Source: RGIG3701 sp030530205 (GTDB taxonomy: Bacteria; Planctomycetota; Planctomycetia; Pirellulales; Thermoguttaceae). Taken from it: DNA of 64,000 bases. Position numbers and translations under genes: made by a program. The notes under the pieces are model-generated. The model saw only the letters and a program-made list of their open reading frames with translations, did no database searches and was not told the origin of the DNA. Shown one piece after another: positions 33,816 through 42,282 of this stretch (its first letter is position 1; the number at the start of each line of letters is the position of its first letter). The stretch lies in assembly GCA_030530205.1 (NCBI GenBank), contig JAUMVK010000011.1:1-64000 (forward strand), written 5' to 3'.

Positions 33816-36041
33816 ATGAAAAAACTCACCTCCATATTACTTTTACTCCTTTTGGGTGCGTGTAATTTCGTGCAGGCGCGTGACGTTGAAGTCGCGATCG
33901 CCGCGTACACGTACCGGAAATTCACTTTCTTTGAAACGGTCGAAAAAGTCGCCGATCTGGGCGTTCCGAACCTTTACGGATTCAACTTTCAGGCGGTCGG
34001 CGGCGGAATTGACGGCGTTCTGGACCCGGCCAAACTTTCCGACGCGGACCTGCAGAAGATCCGCGACTTCCTCGCCTCGAAAAAGATCACGCTCTGCGCG
34101 CTTTATTACGGCTCCTTCCCGGATGATGAGGCGGAATGCCGCCGCATTTTCGAACGCTCCAAATTCCTCGGGGTCAAGCGTTTCGTGAGCGAGCCGAAGC
34201 CGGAACTGCTCCCGATGCTCGATAAAATCGCGGGCGAGTACGGCATGATCGTCGGTCTGCACGGCCACAGCCGGCAAGCCTCGCCAAACACGTGGCACCC
34301 GATTCTGGTCGCGAACCAGTGCAGCGGTCTGAAAAACGTTGGGGCTTTCAACGACACGGGCCACTGGCTCCGTTCCGGCCTGGCTCCGACCGATGGGATC
34401 GAGATCCTCGGAAAGTACACTGTGGGCTTTGACCTCCACGATACCGACGCGGAAGGGAAAGATGTTCCGCTCGGAACCGGCACGGGAAACATCGGTTTGA
34501 TGCTCCACGCGCTCCAGAGGATCCCCGGCCCGCCGGTCCTCATCGGGATCGAGTACAATTCCAACCCGGACGATCCGACGGAAGACGTGAAAAAGTGCCT
34601 CGAGTTCCTGAAGGACCCGAAGCCGGATGGATTCTCGAAAAAGCCGGACGGTTTCTACGTCGGCGCGGTTTCGATCGATATTACGCCGAACCGGCCGGTT
34701 TCGCTGCCGGGCCAGCACTACACGCGCATTTCCGAAGGGGCCAACACGCCGGTCGAGGCGAACGTCCTGCTTCTCGACTCGGTCCAGGAAGGCCTCAGCA
34801 CGCCGGTGGTTTTCATCAGTTTTGATGCGGTCGGGATCGGCACGGACTTCAACCTCACGCTGCGAGACGCCCTTCAGAAAGCGCTTCCGGACGTGAACAC
34901 GGAGAACATCATCATGTGCGTCACGCACACGCACGACGGTCCCACCCTCTACGGCGACCCGCCGGATCCGCCAACCGAGGGCGACTACATGAAGTACGCG
35001 GAGTTCCGTGACTTCGCCATCTCGCGCATCGTTCCGGCCGTTCAGAAGGCGTGGGAGGCCCGCGTCCCCGCCCGTTACGGTTTCGGTCTGAGTTACGCGA
35101 ACATCGCGTACAACCGCCGGGCCATTTACGCTGACGGGACCGCCGTCATGTACGGTAAAACCGACCGGCCGGACTTCCGCGCCATCGAAGGAATGACCGA
35201 CACGGACCTGAATATTCTCTGCTTCTGGAACGAAAAAGACGAGCCGATCGCGATGATGCTCAACGTCGCGTGCCCCTCGCAGGAGAACGAGCACTACACG
35301 AAACTCGACGCGGACTTTTGGGGCGACCTGCGCCCGATGCTGCAGAAAAAGTACGGCAAAAACCTGGTCGTTCTTGGAGTTTGCGGCGCGGCGGGCGACC
35401 AGTCTCCGCACATTCGCTACCGTCAAGCGGCGGAAGTGCGTATGCAGAAGCTCCGCGGCCTTGAACGTGACCAGGAACTGGCCCGCCGTCTGTTCGACGC
35501 GGTGGACGACGTGTACGACCTGATTGCGAAGGACAAACGCACGGCTCAAATCGTGAAATTCGAGTACATTCCTCTCGATCTGCCGGTCCGGAAAATCTCC
35601 CAGGCCGAGTATGACGCGGCTGCGGCAGAGGTGAAGAAGCTCGACGAGGATTACGCGAAGACGAAGAGTTCCCACTCCCTGATCCGCGGCAACTGGCAGA
35701 AACGCACGCTTCAGCGCTGGGACGACCAGCAGAAGGGCGTAAACCAGACCTACGCCACGAGCATTTGCGTCATGCGCCTCGACCAGATCGCCATTTGCAC
35801 GAACCAGTTTGAGCTTTACAACGATTTCGGCCTGCAGATCAAGGCGCGCTCCAAAGCCCTTCAAACGTTTGTGATCCAGCTTTGCACCGGCCGGCCGGAG
35901 TCCGGTTCCTACCTTCCGACCGCGTTTGCAGTCAAAGGGGGCGGCTACGGCGCAGTTCCCGCCTCGAACAAAGTCGGCCCGGAAGGCGGCCAGATCCTCG
36001 TCGAAAAGACGCTGGAAGCGATCGAGCGTGAATTTGAATAA
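33816..36041 (+). CDS. Fusion: sugar-isomerase TIM barrel + ceramidase-like domain
   Basis: 741 aa. Lipoprotein-like signal (LLLLLLGAC). Residues about 22-275 form a xylose-isomerase-like TIM barrel (YTYRKFTFFETVEKVADLG, MIVGLHGHSR, NTGHWLRSGL-type region, FDLHDTDAEG), residues about 280-741 a ceramidase-like domain (VGAVSIDITPNRPVSLPG, MCVTHTHDGP with the His pair, YNRRAIYADGTAVMYGKTD, GVCGAAGDQSPHIR). The second half parallels the stand-alone protein at 28848. No gap, stop or frameshift lies at the joint, and the linker (DPKPDGFSKKPDGFYVG) is smooth, so this is a true fusion. It suggests both activities serve one exported pathway, perhaps degradation of a glycolipid-like or glycan substrate. 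Substrate unknown. Confidence 0.82.
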   Translation: MKKLTSILLLLLLGACNFVQARDVEVAIAAYTYRKFTFFETVEKVADLGVPNLYGFNFQAVGGGIDGVLDPAKLSDADLQKIRDFLASKKITLCALYYGSFPDDEAECRRIFERSKFLGVKRFVSEPKPELLPMLDKIAGEYGMIVGLHGHSRQASPNTWHPILVANQCSGLKNVGAFNDTGHWLRSGLAPTDGIEILGKYTVGFDLHDTDAEGKDVPLGTGTGNIGLMLHALQRIPGPPVLIGIEYNSNPDDPTEDVKKCLEFLKDPKPDGFSKKPDGFYVGAVSIDITPNRPVSLPGQHYTRISEGANTPVEANVLLLDSVQEGLSTPVVFISFDAVGIGTDFNLTLRDALQKALPDVNTENIIMCVTHTHDGPTLYGDPPDPPTEGDYMKYAEFRDFAISRIVPAVQKAWEARVPARYGFGLSYANIAYNRRAIYADGTAVMYGKTDRPDFRAIEGMTDTDLNILCFWNEKDEPIAMMLNVACPSQENEHYTKLDADFWGDLRPMLQKKYGKNLVVLGVCGAAGDQSPHIRYRQAAEVRMQKLRGLERDQELARRLFDAVDDVYDLIAKDKRTAQIVKFEYIPLDLPVRKISQAEYDAAAAEVKKLDEDYAKTKSSHSLIRGNWQKRTLQRWDDQQKGVNQTYATSICVMRLDQIAICTNQFELYNDFGLQIKARSKALQTFVIQLCTGRPESGSYLPTAFAVKGGGYGAVPASNKVGPEGGQILVEKTLEAIEREFE

Positions 36042-36076
36042 ATCGATTCCCCCAAAACTATAACAGGAGAAATATT

Positions 36077-36901
36077 ATGGGAAAAATCGCCCTTGGAATG
36101 AATCTGGAAGCCACACGTCACCACGACAAACCGTTCCTTTGGGGGTTGGACCGTGCGGCAGAAATTGGTTACGAGTACGTGGAACCGATGGTCCACTTTG
36201 GACGGGAATTAATGTCGGAGGCAGGCTACTACCACACAGTCTCTCTTTTCGACGACCCGAAGTGGATGGCGGAGGAGTGCGCCAAGCGCGGCCTTAAAAT
36301 CTCGGGTCTTCAGGCACACGGGCCACTTGGCCGACCGGACCGTCACGGCGAGTACCTCAAGCTGGCGGTACGTTACTCGGCAGAATGCGGCGCGCCGGTC
36401 GTGAATACGGACGAAGGGATCAAAGCCCCGTGGACGACCAAAGCCGAGGACATGGTGCTGATCCGCTACACGCTTCAGGAAGCGGCTTTCATCGCAGAAA
36501 AACGCGGCGTGAAAATCGGTCTTGAGTGCCACGCGCAGTACTCTAAAACGCCGGAAGGACTCGACGAACTGTACAATCTGGTCGATTCGCCGTCGATCGG
36601 GATCAACCTCGACACGGGGAACGCCTACCTCTGCGGCGCGGACGTTTACGAGTGGCTCGAACGGGTCTGCGGCCGTCTGGTCCACCTCCACGCGAAAGAC
36701 ATTTCCGTCGCCCACTCCGATGCGGAAAGAGGCCAGGTCACCGGCACTCCGGTCGGCTGCGGCTGCGGTGACGGCGTGATCGACTGGAAGCGCGTGATCG
36801 AGATTTGCAAGAAGTGCCCGAACGACCTCGTTTTCTCGGTCGAGTGCGGAAGCATCGACGAAGCAAAACGCAGCTACGAGCATCTTTCCTCGCTGCTGTA
36901 A
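36077..36901 (+). CDS. Sugar phosphate isomerase/epimerase family protein
   Basis: 274 aa, cytoplasmic xylose-isomerase-like TIM barrel with no signal peptide. GMNLEATRHHDKPFLWGLDRAAEIGYEYVE opening in pieces, LQAHGPLG, LECHAQYSKTPEGLD, the metal-site words NLDTGNAYLCG, HLHAKDIS and VECGSI. AGGAGAA precedes the ATG. It is 35 bp downstream of the fusion gene and likely co-transcribed. Members act on keto-sugars or inositol derivatives; the exact one is not indicated. Confidence 0.88.
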   Translation: MGKIALGMNLEATRHHDKPFLWGLDRAAEIGYEYVEPMVHFGRELMSEAGYYHTVSLFDDPKWMAEECAKRGLKISGLQAHGPLGRPDRHGEYLKLAVRYSAECGAPVVNTDEGIKAPWTTKAEDMVLIRYTLQEAAFIAEKRGVKIGLECHAQYSKTPEGLDELYNLVDSPSIGINLDTGNAYLCGADVYEWLERVCGRLVHLHAKDISVAHSDAERGQVTGTPVGCGCGDGVIDWKRVIEICKKCPNDLVFSVECGSIDEAKRSYEHLSSLL

Positions 36902-37034
36902 CAGTCTTTCATTCAGTTGTGCGGGAAAAACCTCATTTGAGAGATTTTTCCTGTACGACTTCAAAAACCTTTGATTATGTAGTCTGACATTATAATTAAA
37001 ATCTCCGAATACATTACTACATCCTTTCGATCTG
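36902..37034. other. Short AT-rich gap before the IS relic
   Basis: No gene or hairpin that I can support. It merges into the ISL3 relic at 37035-37216; 37217-37440 likewise holds nothing beyond the ribosome site of the Card1 gene. Confidence 0.4.
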
Positions 37035-37216
37035 ATAATTGTTGATTGGACCTGGAAATGTCTGTTATACAGTATTGACGAATTCCTGCTTGTGGTATAA
37101 TTCAAATGCGGACATGGTTCTTCCTCGTGTATATGGTTTGCTGTTTTTTTTACATTATACACTGAACCTGTCCGCGTTTTAATTATTTTTCCGGTACGCG
37201 GTTGCCGGATGAACTC
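37035..37216 (-). mobile_element. ISL3-family relic, left end and transposase start
   Basis: Minus strand: terminal word GTTCATCCGGCAACCGCG at the right edge (37193-37216), then AATTATTAAAACGCGG.. leader and ATG at about 37110 starting MSAFELYHKQ before a frameshift and stop. Same start as in the relics at 6106 and 38728. Its outer end faces the Card1 gene. Confidence 0.65.
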
Positions 37217-37452
37217 CTTTTTTTAGGTCACTGGGAATTTTTGGGGAAAATCTTGTGAATTTATCTGGCCGACTCCTTGAAGGTTTTCATCCAATCGATT
37301 ATACTGGATTTTTGTGGAATTTTAAACTTTATCCGTCTTTTTGAGAATTAAGAACACTTTTTCGTTATATTATATGGAAGGGCTTACGTCACCTATGTGG
37401 CTGCCATTTGATTTTTGACCGTCCAACCTGATTTTTCCTGGAAAGGATCCCG

Positions 37453-38688
37453 ATGAGCACGCTGATTTGTCTTTTGTCCGGACAGCCGGTTCCCAATTTG
37501 ATGTCCTGCGCCGCGTTGCATCCAGACAGGATCGTTCTGGTTCAAACATTCAGAATGAAGGGCAAGAATGTTGCCGACAGGTTCCAGAACGCTCTGAAGA
37601 AAATGGGAATTCTGGTAGATACTGAAGTCGTTGATGTGGAGCCGGGACAGGATAACCATTTTTCATTCCTCAAAGATTATTTTCGCAGTGCATTGCTCGA
37701 AGCGTATTCAGGGGACACTTTTTTGCTGAACCTGACCGGGGGGACCAAGCCGATGAGTATCGCTTTGTACGAGACATTCCTTACTCATCCGGGAGTGAAA
37801 TTCTATTACTTTGATTTTGATTCTCCCTGCGAGATCATGGATTTCATCGGGGGCGGGAGCTCGGATGTTGGGCAGATCCCGCTCGAGGCGTTTCTGGCTG
37901 GGTACGGCTTCAAGACCGTCAAATCGATGAAACACATCGAGGCCGCAGAGAACGCCGCGCTCGAACGAGCTCAAACGACGAGGTTTCTCGCGTCCTGCTG
38001 CAATGACCCCGGCTTCGGAATTTGGAAAAAATCCGAAGATGATGAGGAGGAAAAAGCAAGTCGGGCGTGGCTTGTGGAGGCCATGCGACACAAGACCCCT
38101 TCCACCTTGAAGGAAGGTCTGCTGCATCCCTCTGATCCGAAAATTTCCCGGGCGTTAGCCGACTGCTTCCACCTGGAGCAAAACGCGGACGGCACGTTGA
38201 GCGGGACTGTCAACAAATACGATGTCAAGTATCTTGACGGCGGCTGGCTCGAAGAGTTCATCTGGCTCACATTGCATCATTACGAAAGGAAATATGAACT
38301 TGGCGACCTGCATTTGGGCCAGGTGATTCAAAAGGAAGGTTCCAAGACATCCAATGAGCAGGGTCAGGTAATCGAAAAGAGACCCCCACAAAATGAGGTG
38401 GATGTTTCCTTTATGCGCAATAACACCTTCCACGTGTGGGAATGCAAGACCGATTTTCAGGAAAAATTGCCGCTTTACCTGTACAAACTCTACGCGGTGC
38501 TGAAAGAACTGGAGGCACTTGGTACACGATCTTCCCTGATCTCCAATTGCTCGATAATCACGACGGATGAGAGCAAAGAGCGCGCCAAACTTCACTCTAC
38601 GAAGCTGATCGACGCGGAATCGATTCACAATCTGGCGATCGATCCCGAAAAAGAACTTGAAAAGATATTCAATCCCTCAAGATCCTGA
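37453..38688 (+). CDS. card1: Card1/Can2-type CARF nuclease (DUF1887), stand-alone
   Basis: 411 aa, full length. N-terminal CARF domain: CLLSGQPVPNL (residues 6-16), LVQTF, and the diagnostic LNLTGGTKPMSIAL (92-105). Linker helix region 160-260, then a PD-(D/E)XK nuclease domain with Glu267/268, Asp317 (NEVDVSF) and Glu330/Lys332 (WECKTD). In type III CRISPR systems Card1 is switched on by cyclic tetra-adenylate and cuts DNA and RNA. Here no other type III cas gene is visible. The gene is bracketed by two ISL3 left ends in inverted orientation (37193-37216 and 38728-38749). GGAAAGGAT precedes the ATG. It may rely on a cas10 elsewhere in the genome, or be a passenger. Confidence 0.88.
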   Translation: MSTLICLLSGQPVPNLMSCAALHPDRIVLVQTFRMKGKNVADRFQNALKKMGILVDTEVVDVEPGQDNHFSFLKDYFRSALLEAYSGDTFLLNLTGGTKPMSIALYETFLTHPGVKFYYFDFDSPCEIMDFIGGGSSDVGQIPLEAFLAGYGFKTVKSMKHIEAAENAALERAQTTRFLASCCNDPGFGIWKKSEDDEEEKASRAWLVEAMRHKTPSTLKEGLLHPSDPKISRALADCFHLEQNADGTLSGTVNKYDVKYLDGGWLEEFIWLTLHHYERKYELGDLHLGQVIQKEGSKTSNEQGQVIEKRPPQNEVDVSFMRNNTFHVWECKTDFQEKLPLYLYKLYAVLKELEALGTRSSLISNCSIITTDESKERAKLHSTKLIDAESIHNLAIDPEKELEKIFNPSRS

Positions 38689-38727
38689 GATTTATGAGGA
38701 CAAGATTGAAATTACATGCCAATAATG

Positions 38728-39057
38728 GTTCATCCAGTAACCGCGCACCTGGAAATAATTAAAGATGTGGACAAGTTCAGTCTGTAATTCAAAAAAAACA
38801 GCAAACCATATACACGACGAGGAACAATGTCTGCATTTGAATTATACCCCTGTCAAGGTTTTATCAATGCCTGGCCACTGACATTTCCCAAAAAAGACTA
38901 CAGAATCATAATCTTTGGTATTCTGAGGACCGATTCACTTTATTGTCCTTTGTGCGCCTTGAAAAATATTTGTCAGGTCTATGATTTTCGTGATGGAGAA
39001 TACTTTAGGCTAAAAATCCTGGGAATCAAAAGGTGCCTGTACATACTTGTCGGATGA
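38728..39057 (+). mobile_element. ISL3-family relic with both ends of the transposase, centre deleted
   Basis: Terminal word GTTCATCCAGTAACCGCG at 38728, leader as in other relics, ATG at 38827 giving MSAFELYPCQGF, and after an unrelated middle the transposase tail VYDFRDGEYFRLKILGIKR (ends 39057). The 76-aa frame is a deletion product, not a working gene. Confidence 0.7.
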
Positions 39058-39081
39058 ACCCTTTTTCTTAGCCCACATTCC

Positions 39082-39124
39082 GCCGATCGTGAAAAGGGAA
39101 CCACCGCTCTTATTTTCACGATTG
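39082..39124. repeat. GCCGATCGTG-type inverted repeat, copy 3
   Basis: GCCGATCGTGAAAAGGG on the left, TTTTCACGATTG on the right. Lies between the ISL3 relic and the SHD1-FGE gene. Confidence 0.5.
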
Positions 39125-39249
39125 AGCACAAACAAGCATGGAGATTATCAGAAAATTTTGCCACTTCCCATTGCAAAAAAGAAAAAAGTTTGATAGAATG
39201 CATCTTTGTTCACAGAACTCTACTAATTTTCATTTTCAAGAGGCAAAGT

Positions 39250-40458
39250 ATGAAAAAAATCCCGGTCATTTTAACCATCTTATTTCTTTGTACCTTACTT
39301 GTTTCGTGTCATAAGGCCGGAGATGTGCGCACTTGGAGTTATGGTAGCTACACTGTCGAAGGCGAGTTTGTCGAACTGGCAGAAAATGGAACGACCGTTT
39401 GTATTCGTAAAAAAGATGGGAATATCGTGAACATCCCGCTGTCAAAACTCTCTCAAGCTGATCAGGATTATGTAAAAGATTCTGATCGTCCTATTGAGGG
39501 GGAACCTGCGACGTTAATGCTTCCTAATGCGCCACATGCGGGAGACCGTGTGGTTTTGAAGGTGGATAACGTAGAATTTGCCTTCCGTTGGTGTCCTCCG
39601 GGGAAGTTCGTAATGGGAAGCCCCGAGAGCGAGCCTGGCCGGCGCAGTACTGAAAAGCCTCATCTGGTTCAGTTGTCGAAAGGTTTCTGGATGCTGGAAA
39701 CAGAAGTGACGCAAGCCCAGTGGAAGGTTGTCATGTGTACGAGTCTGGAAGAACAGGCCCAAAAAATGCTCAACGACGACACGCTTTATAAGTTTTCCTC
39801 AGGAGAGAAAACTCTTCGGGACTATTTCGGTTTCAAACAAAATGAAACGAGCCGCACGATCCACGGCAAGGGTGATACATACCCGATTTACTATGTAAAC
39901 TGGCACGAGAGTATGGAATTTTGTCGTCGTTTAAGCTCATACCTGAATCTGTGTGTCCAGCTTCCAACGGAGGCGCAGTGGGAGTACGCTTGCCGAGCTG
40001 GCAGCACGATGGCACTTCCGAACGGGCCGATCAAGATCAAAGGGAAATGCGACGCTCCGGCACTTGATCCGATTGCGTGGTACGGCGGAAATAGCAGTCA
40101 AGGGTTCGTGGGGACAAGCCCGTGGAACTCCAGCAGCTGGTCGGAGACCCAGTACCCCGGCGGCCCTTGTGGAGCGCACCCGGTGGGCAAAAAGGACGCG
40201 AATGCCTGGGGCCTTTATGATATGTTGGGAAACGTGTGGGAATGGTGTTACGATTACTATGATGCAGCTTATTACGTCAGGTCTCCATTGAGCGACCCGA
40301 AAAACACAACGGTTTCTACAGGCCGCGTGGATCGTGGCGGAAGCTGGTACGACCACGCTGAGTACTGCCGCTCGGCGTACCGCGGCGAGAATGCCCCTGA
40401 CTTCCGGGATGACCTCCTCGGCTTCCGCGTCCTTTTAGTTCCCGGTCAAGAGAAATAG
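39250..40458 (+). CDS. SHD1 plus formylglycine-enzyme-like (SUMF1) lipoprotein
   Basis: 402 aa. ATG at 39250; lipoprotein signal FLCTLLVSC. Residues about 25-80 are an SLA1-homology domain 1 (RTWSYGSYTVEGEFVELAENGTTV, KKDGNIVNIPLSKLS, in pieces), frequent in Planctomycetota. Residues about 95-400 are an FGE-sulfatase fold: FRWCPPGKFVMGSP, GFWMLETEVTQAQWK, VQLPTEAQWEYACRAG, AWGLYDMLGNVWEWCYD, DRGGSWYD and GFRVLL. In true FGE the enzyme oxidises a sulfatase cysteine; the copper-binding cysteines are not clearly conserved here, so it may be a structural or binding relative. Paralogues at 59575 (intact) and 26221 (broken). A hairpin terminator follows at 40483. Confidence 0.85.
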   Translation: MKKIPVILTILFLCTLLVSCHKAGDVRTWSYGSYTVEGEFVELAENGTTVCIRKKDGNIVNIPLSKLSQADQDYVKDSDRPIEGEPATLMLPNAPHAGDRVVLKVDNVEFAFRWCPPGKFVMGSPESEPGRRSTEKPHLVQLSKGFWMLETEVTQAQWKVVMCTSLEEQAQKMLNDDTLYKFSSGEKTLRDYFGFKQNETSRTIHGKGDTYPIYYVNWHESMEFCRRLSSYLNLCVQLPTEAQWEYACRAGSTMALPNGPIKIKGKCDAPALDPIAWYGGNSSQGFVGTSPWNSSSWSETQYPGGPCGAHPVGKKDANAWGLYDMLGNVWEWCYDYYDAAYYVRSPLSDPKNTTVSTGRVDRGGSWYDHAEYCRSAYRGENAPDFRDDLLGFRVLLVPGQEK

Positions 40459-40482
40459 ACAGGCAACATTACCCCCCCCCTC

Positions 40483-40522
40483 GCCGATCGTGAAGAGAGA
40501 AGGCTCTCTTTACACGATCGGC
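40483..40522. repeat. GCCGATCGTG-type inverted repeat, copy 4 (terminator position)
   Basis: The most perfect copy: GCCGATCGTGAAGAGAG and CTCTCTTTACACGATCGGC. Sits between convergent gene ends (40458 and 40620). Confidence 0.65.
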
Positions 40523-40619
40523 AGGCAGTGAAACGGGCGAAATTTTCTGCGTTTCCTGAACAAAAATGTGAGAATTAGCAGTTTTTTTATAGGTAGCCAT
40601 CGTTTTTGTTGTTTATGGC

Positions 40620-42158
40620 TCAACCTTCGATCTCGCCGCGGGCACGGCGGGTGAGGTAATCTTTTGTCACTTTCCAGACGACAGGCGAAAGCAGGACAAG
40701 CGCCACGAGGTTCGGGAACGCCATAAGGCCGTTGAAAGTATCGGCAATCCCCCAAACGACTGAAACGGTCAGGTAAGGGCCAATGGCGACTAAGAGAACG
40801 TAGAGCATACGATACATCTTGATGAGCCATTGCCGGTTTGAACCTACGAGATATTCAAGGCATTTCTCGGAGTAGTAGTCCCAGCCAAGAATCGTCGTGA
40901 ACGCGAAGAACGTAAGCGCGATCATCAGGAAGAACGACGCGATCGTTGCAGAGTGTGGACCGATAAACGCAAGTCCACAGCTGAATGCCTCGATGGTAAT
41001 GTCAACCCCCTTGAGTCCAAGCGATGGTTCCCACGTACCCGTGACGACAATTACAAGACCTGTCATCGAACAGACGATGATCGTGTCGATGAACGTCCCC
41101 GTCATGCAGACAAGGCCCTGGCGCGCCGGCTCGTTCGTCTTTGCCGCGGCTGCCGCGATCGGGGCGGAGCCAAGTCCCGCTTCGTTCGAGAAGATTCCTC
41201 GCGCAATACCCTTCTGCATCGCGATGAAGATCGTGCCAACCATACCGCCAGTAAAAGCCGCAGGGTTAAACGCGGCACGAACGATGAGATCGATCGCCGG
41301 TAAAATCTTTGAAATGTTGCCGAAAAGGATGATCAAACAAATAAGGACATAGAACAGCGCCATGAACGGGATGATCATCATCGATACGCTTGCAATACGT
41401 TTTAGCCCGCCAATAACGACGAGAGCGGTACAAATAGTGACAAGCGCGCCGGCTATGATTATGGAGAGGGAATACGTCGTGCCGAATATTTGGATACCAG
41501 TCGCAAGGTCGTTCGGATTAAAATTCGGGTCGAAGAAACGCTGGGTCGCCGAGGTGATACCGTGGACCTGCGTGATCGTTCCGATACCGAGAATACCGGC
41601 AACTACTCCGAAAAACGCGAAAAGGACGGCGAGCCACTTCCAGTTCTGAATGCCAAATACACCTTTCAGTCCCTTCTCGATATAATAGAACGGACCGCCC
41701 AGGACCCGGCCGTCGGGTGTGAATTCGCGGTACTTGACTGCAAGCAGGCCTTCGGCGTACTTCGTTGCCATACCGAAGAAAGCGGCAACCTCCATCCAGA
41801 ACAAAGCGCCGGGACCGCCCGTACCGATGGCCGTCGCGACGCCGACGATGTTCCCGGTGCCGATCGTCGCAGAGAGAGCGGTACAAAGCGCACCAAACGC
41901 GGAAACATCGCCCCGGGTTCCCTCCTCGGTGTGAAACATGTAACGAAAAGCATTTCTCAGGTTCAGGAGGTGAAGGAACCGCAGCATGCACGTAAGGAGG
42001 ATCCCTGTAAACAGGATCGTGATGATGAGCGGCAAACCCCAGATGAAATTGTCTGCCTTGTCAACCAGTGTCGTTAGTGAGGCAAGCCAGTCATTCGAGG
42101 TCTCAACCGTTTTCGTGACCGCGATTGGAAGCGCTGTCGCAGCAACATTATTTGTCAT
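40620..42158 (-). CDS. AGCS-family sodium:alanine/glycine symporter
   Basis: 512 aa with about ten to eleven membrane helices. AGCS signature: GALCTALSATIGTGNIVGVATAI and GPGALFWMEVAAFFGMATKYAE, plus GVFSNEAGLGSAPIAAAAAKT-like stretch and FFAFTTILGWDYYSEKC. ATG at 42158 is preferred over an in-frame GTG at 42167 because the GTG lies within the AAAGGTGG ribosome site. Imports small neutral amino acids with sodium. Upstream gene on the same strand is the AGE epimerase's neighbour in opposite order; a 125-bp gap makes co-transcription with the sialic acid genes possible. Confidence 0.93.
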   Translation of the reverse strand: MTNNVAATALPIAVTKTVETSNDWLASLTTLVDKADNFIWGLPLIITILFTGILLTCMLRFLHLLNLRNAFRYMFHTEEGTRGDVSAFGALCTALSATIGTGNIVGVATAIGTGGPGALFWMEVAAFFGMATKYAEGLLAVKYREFTPDGRVLGGPFYYIEKGLKGVFGIQNWKWLAVLFAFFGVVAGILGIGTITQVHGITSATQRFFDPNFNPNDLATGIQIFGTTYSLSIIIAGALVTICTALVVIGGLKRIASVSMMIIPFMALFYVLICLIILFGNISKILPAIDLIVRAAFNPAAFTGGMVGTIFIAMQKGIARGIFSNEAGLGSAPIAAAAAKTNEPARQGLVCMTGTFIDTIIVCSMTGLVIVVTGTWEPSLGLKGVDITIEAFSCGLAFIGPHSATIASFFLMIALTFFAFTTILGWDYYSEKCLEYLVGSNRQWLIKMYRMLYVLLVAIGPYLTVSVVWGIADTFNGLMAFPNLVALVLLSPVVWKVTKDYLTRRARGEIEG

Positions 42159-42282
42159 CTGATCCACCTTTTCTTTTTACATATTTTCTCCGCGCCAGTA
42201 TTAAATGACCGGTTTTTATACTTCAAGGCCGCTTAATGCTCACCACGTGCCATTTTGGGAGAATGATTCGGCCAATTGCGGA

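Noticed and set aside
33843..35864. 673-aa minus-strand frame opposite the fusion gene
   Set aside because: Antisense shadow; the plus strand carries conserved catalytic motifs.
28848..36901. Gene set read as a sulfatase or mucin-desulfation locus
   Set aside because: No sulfatase gene with the CxPxR motif is present in the window despite FGE-like proteins; the claim cannot be supported.
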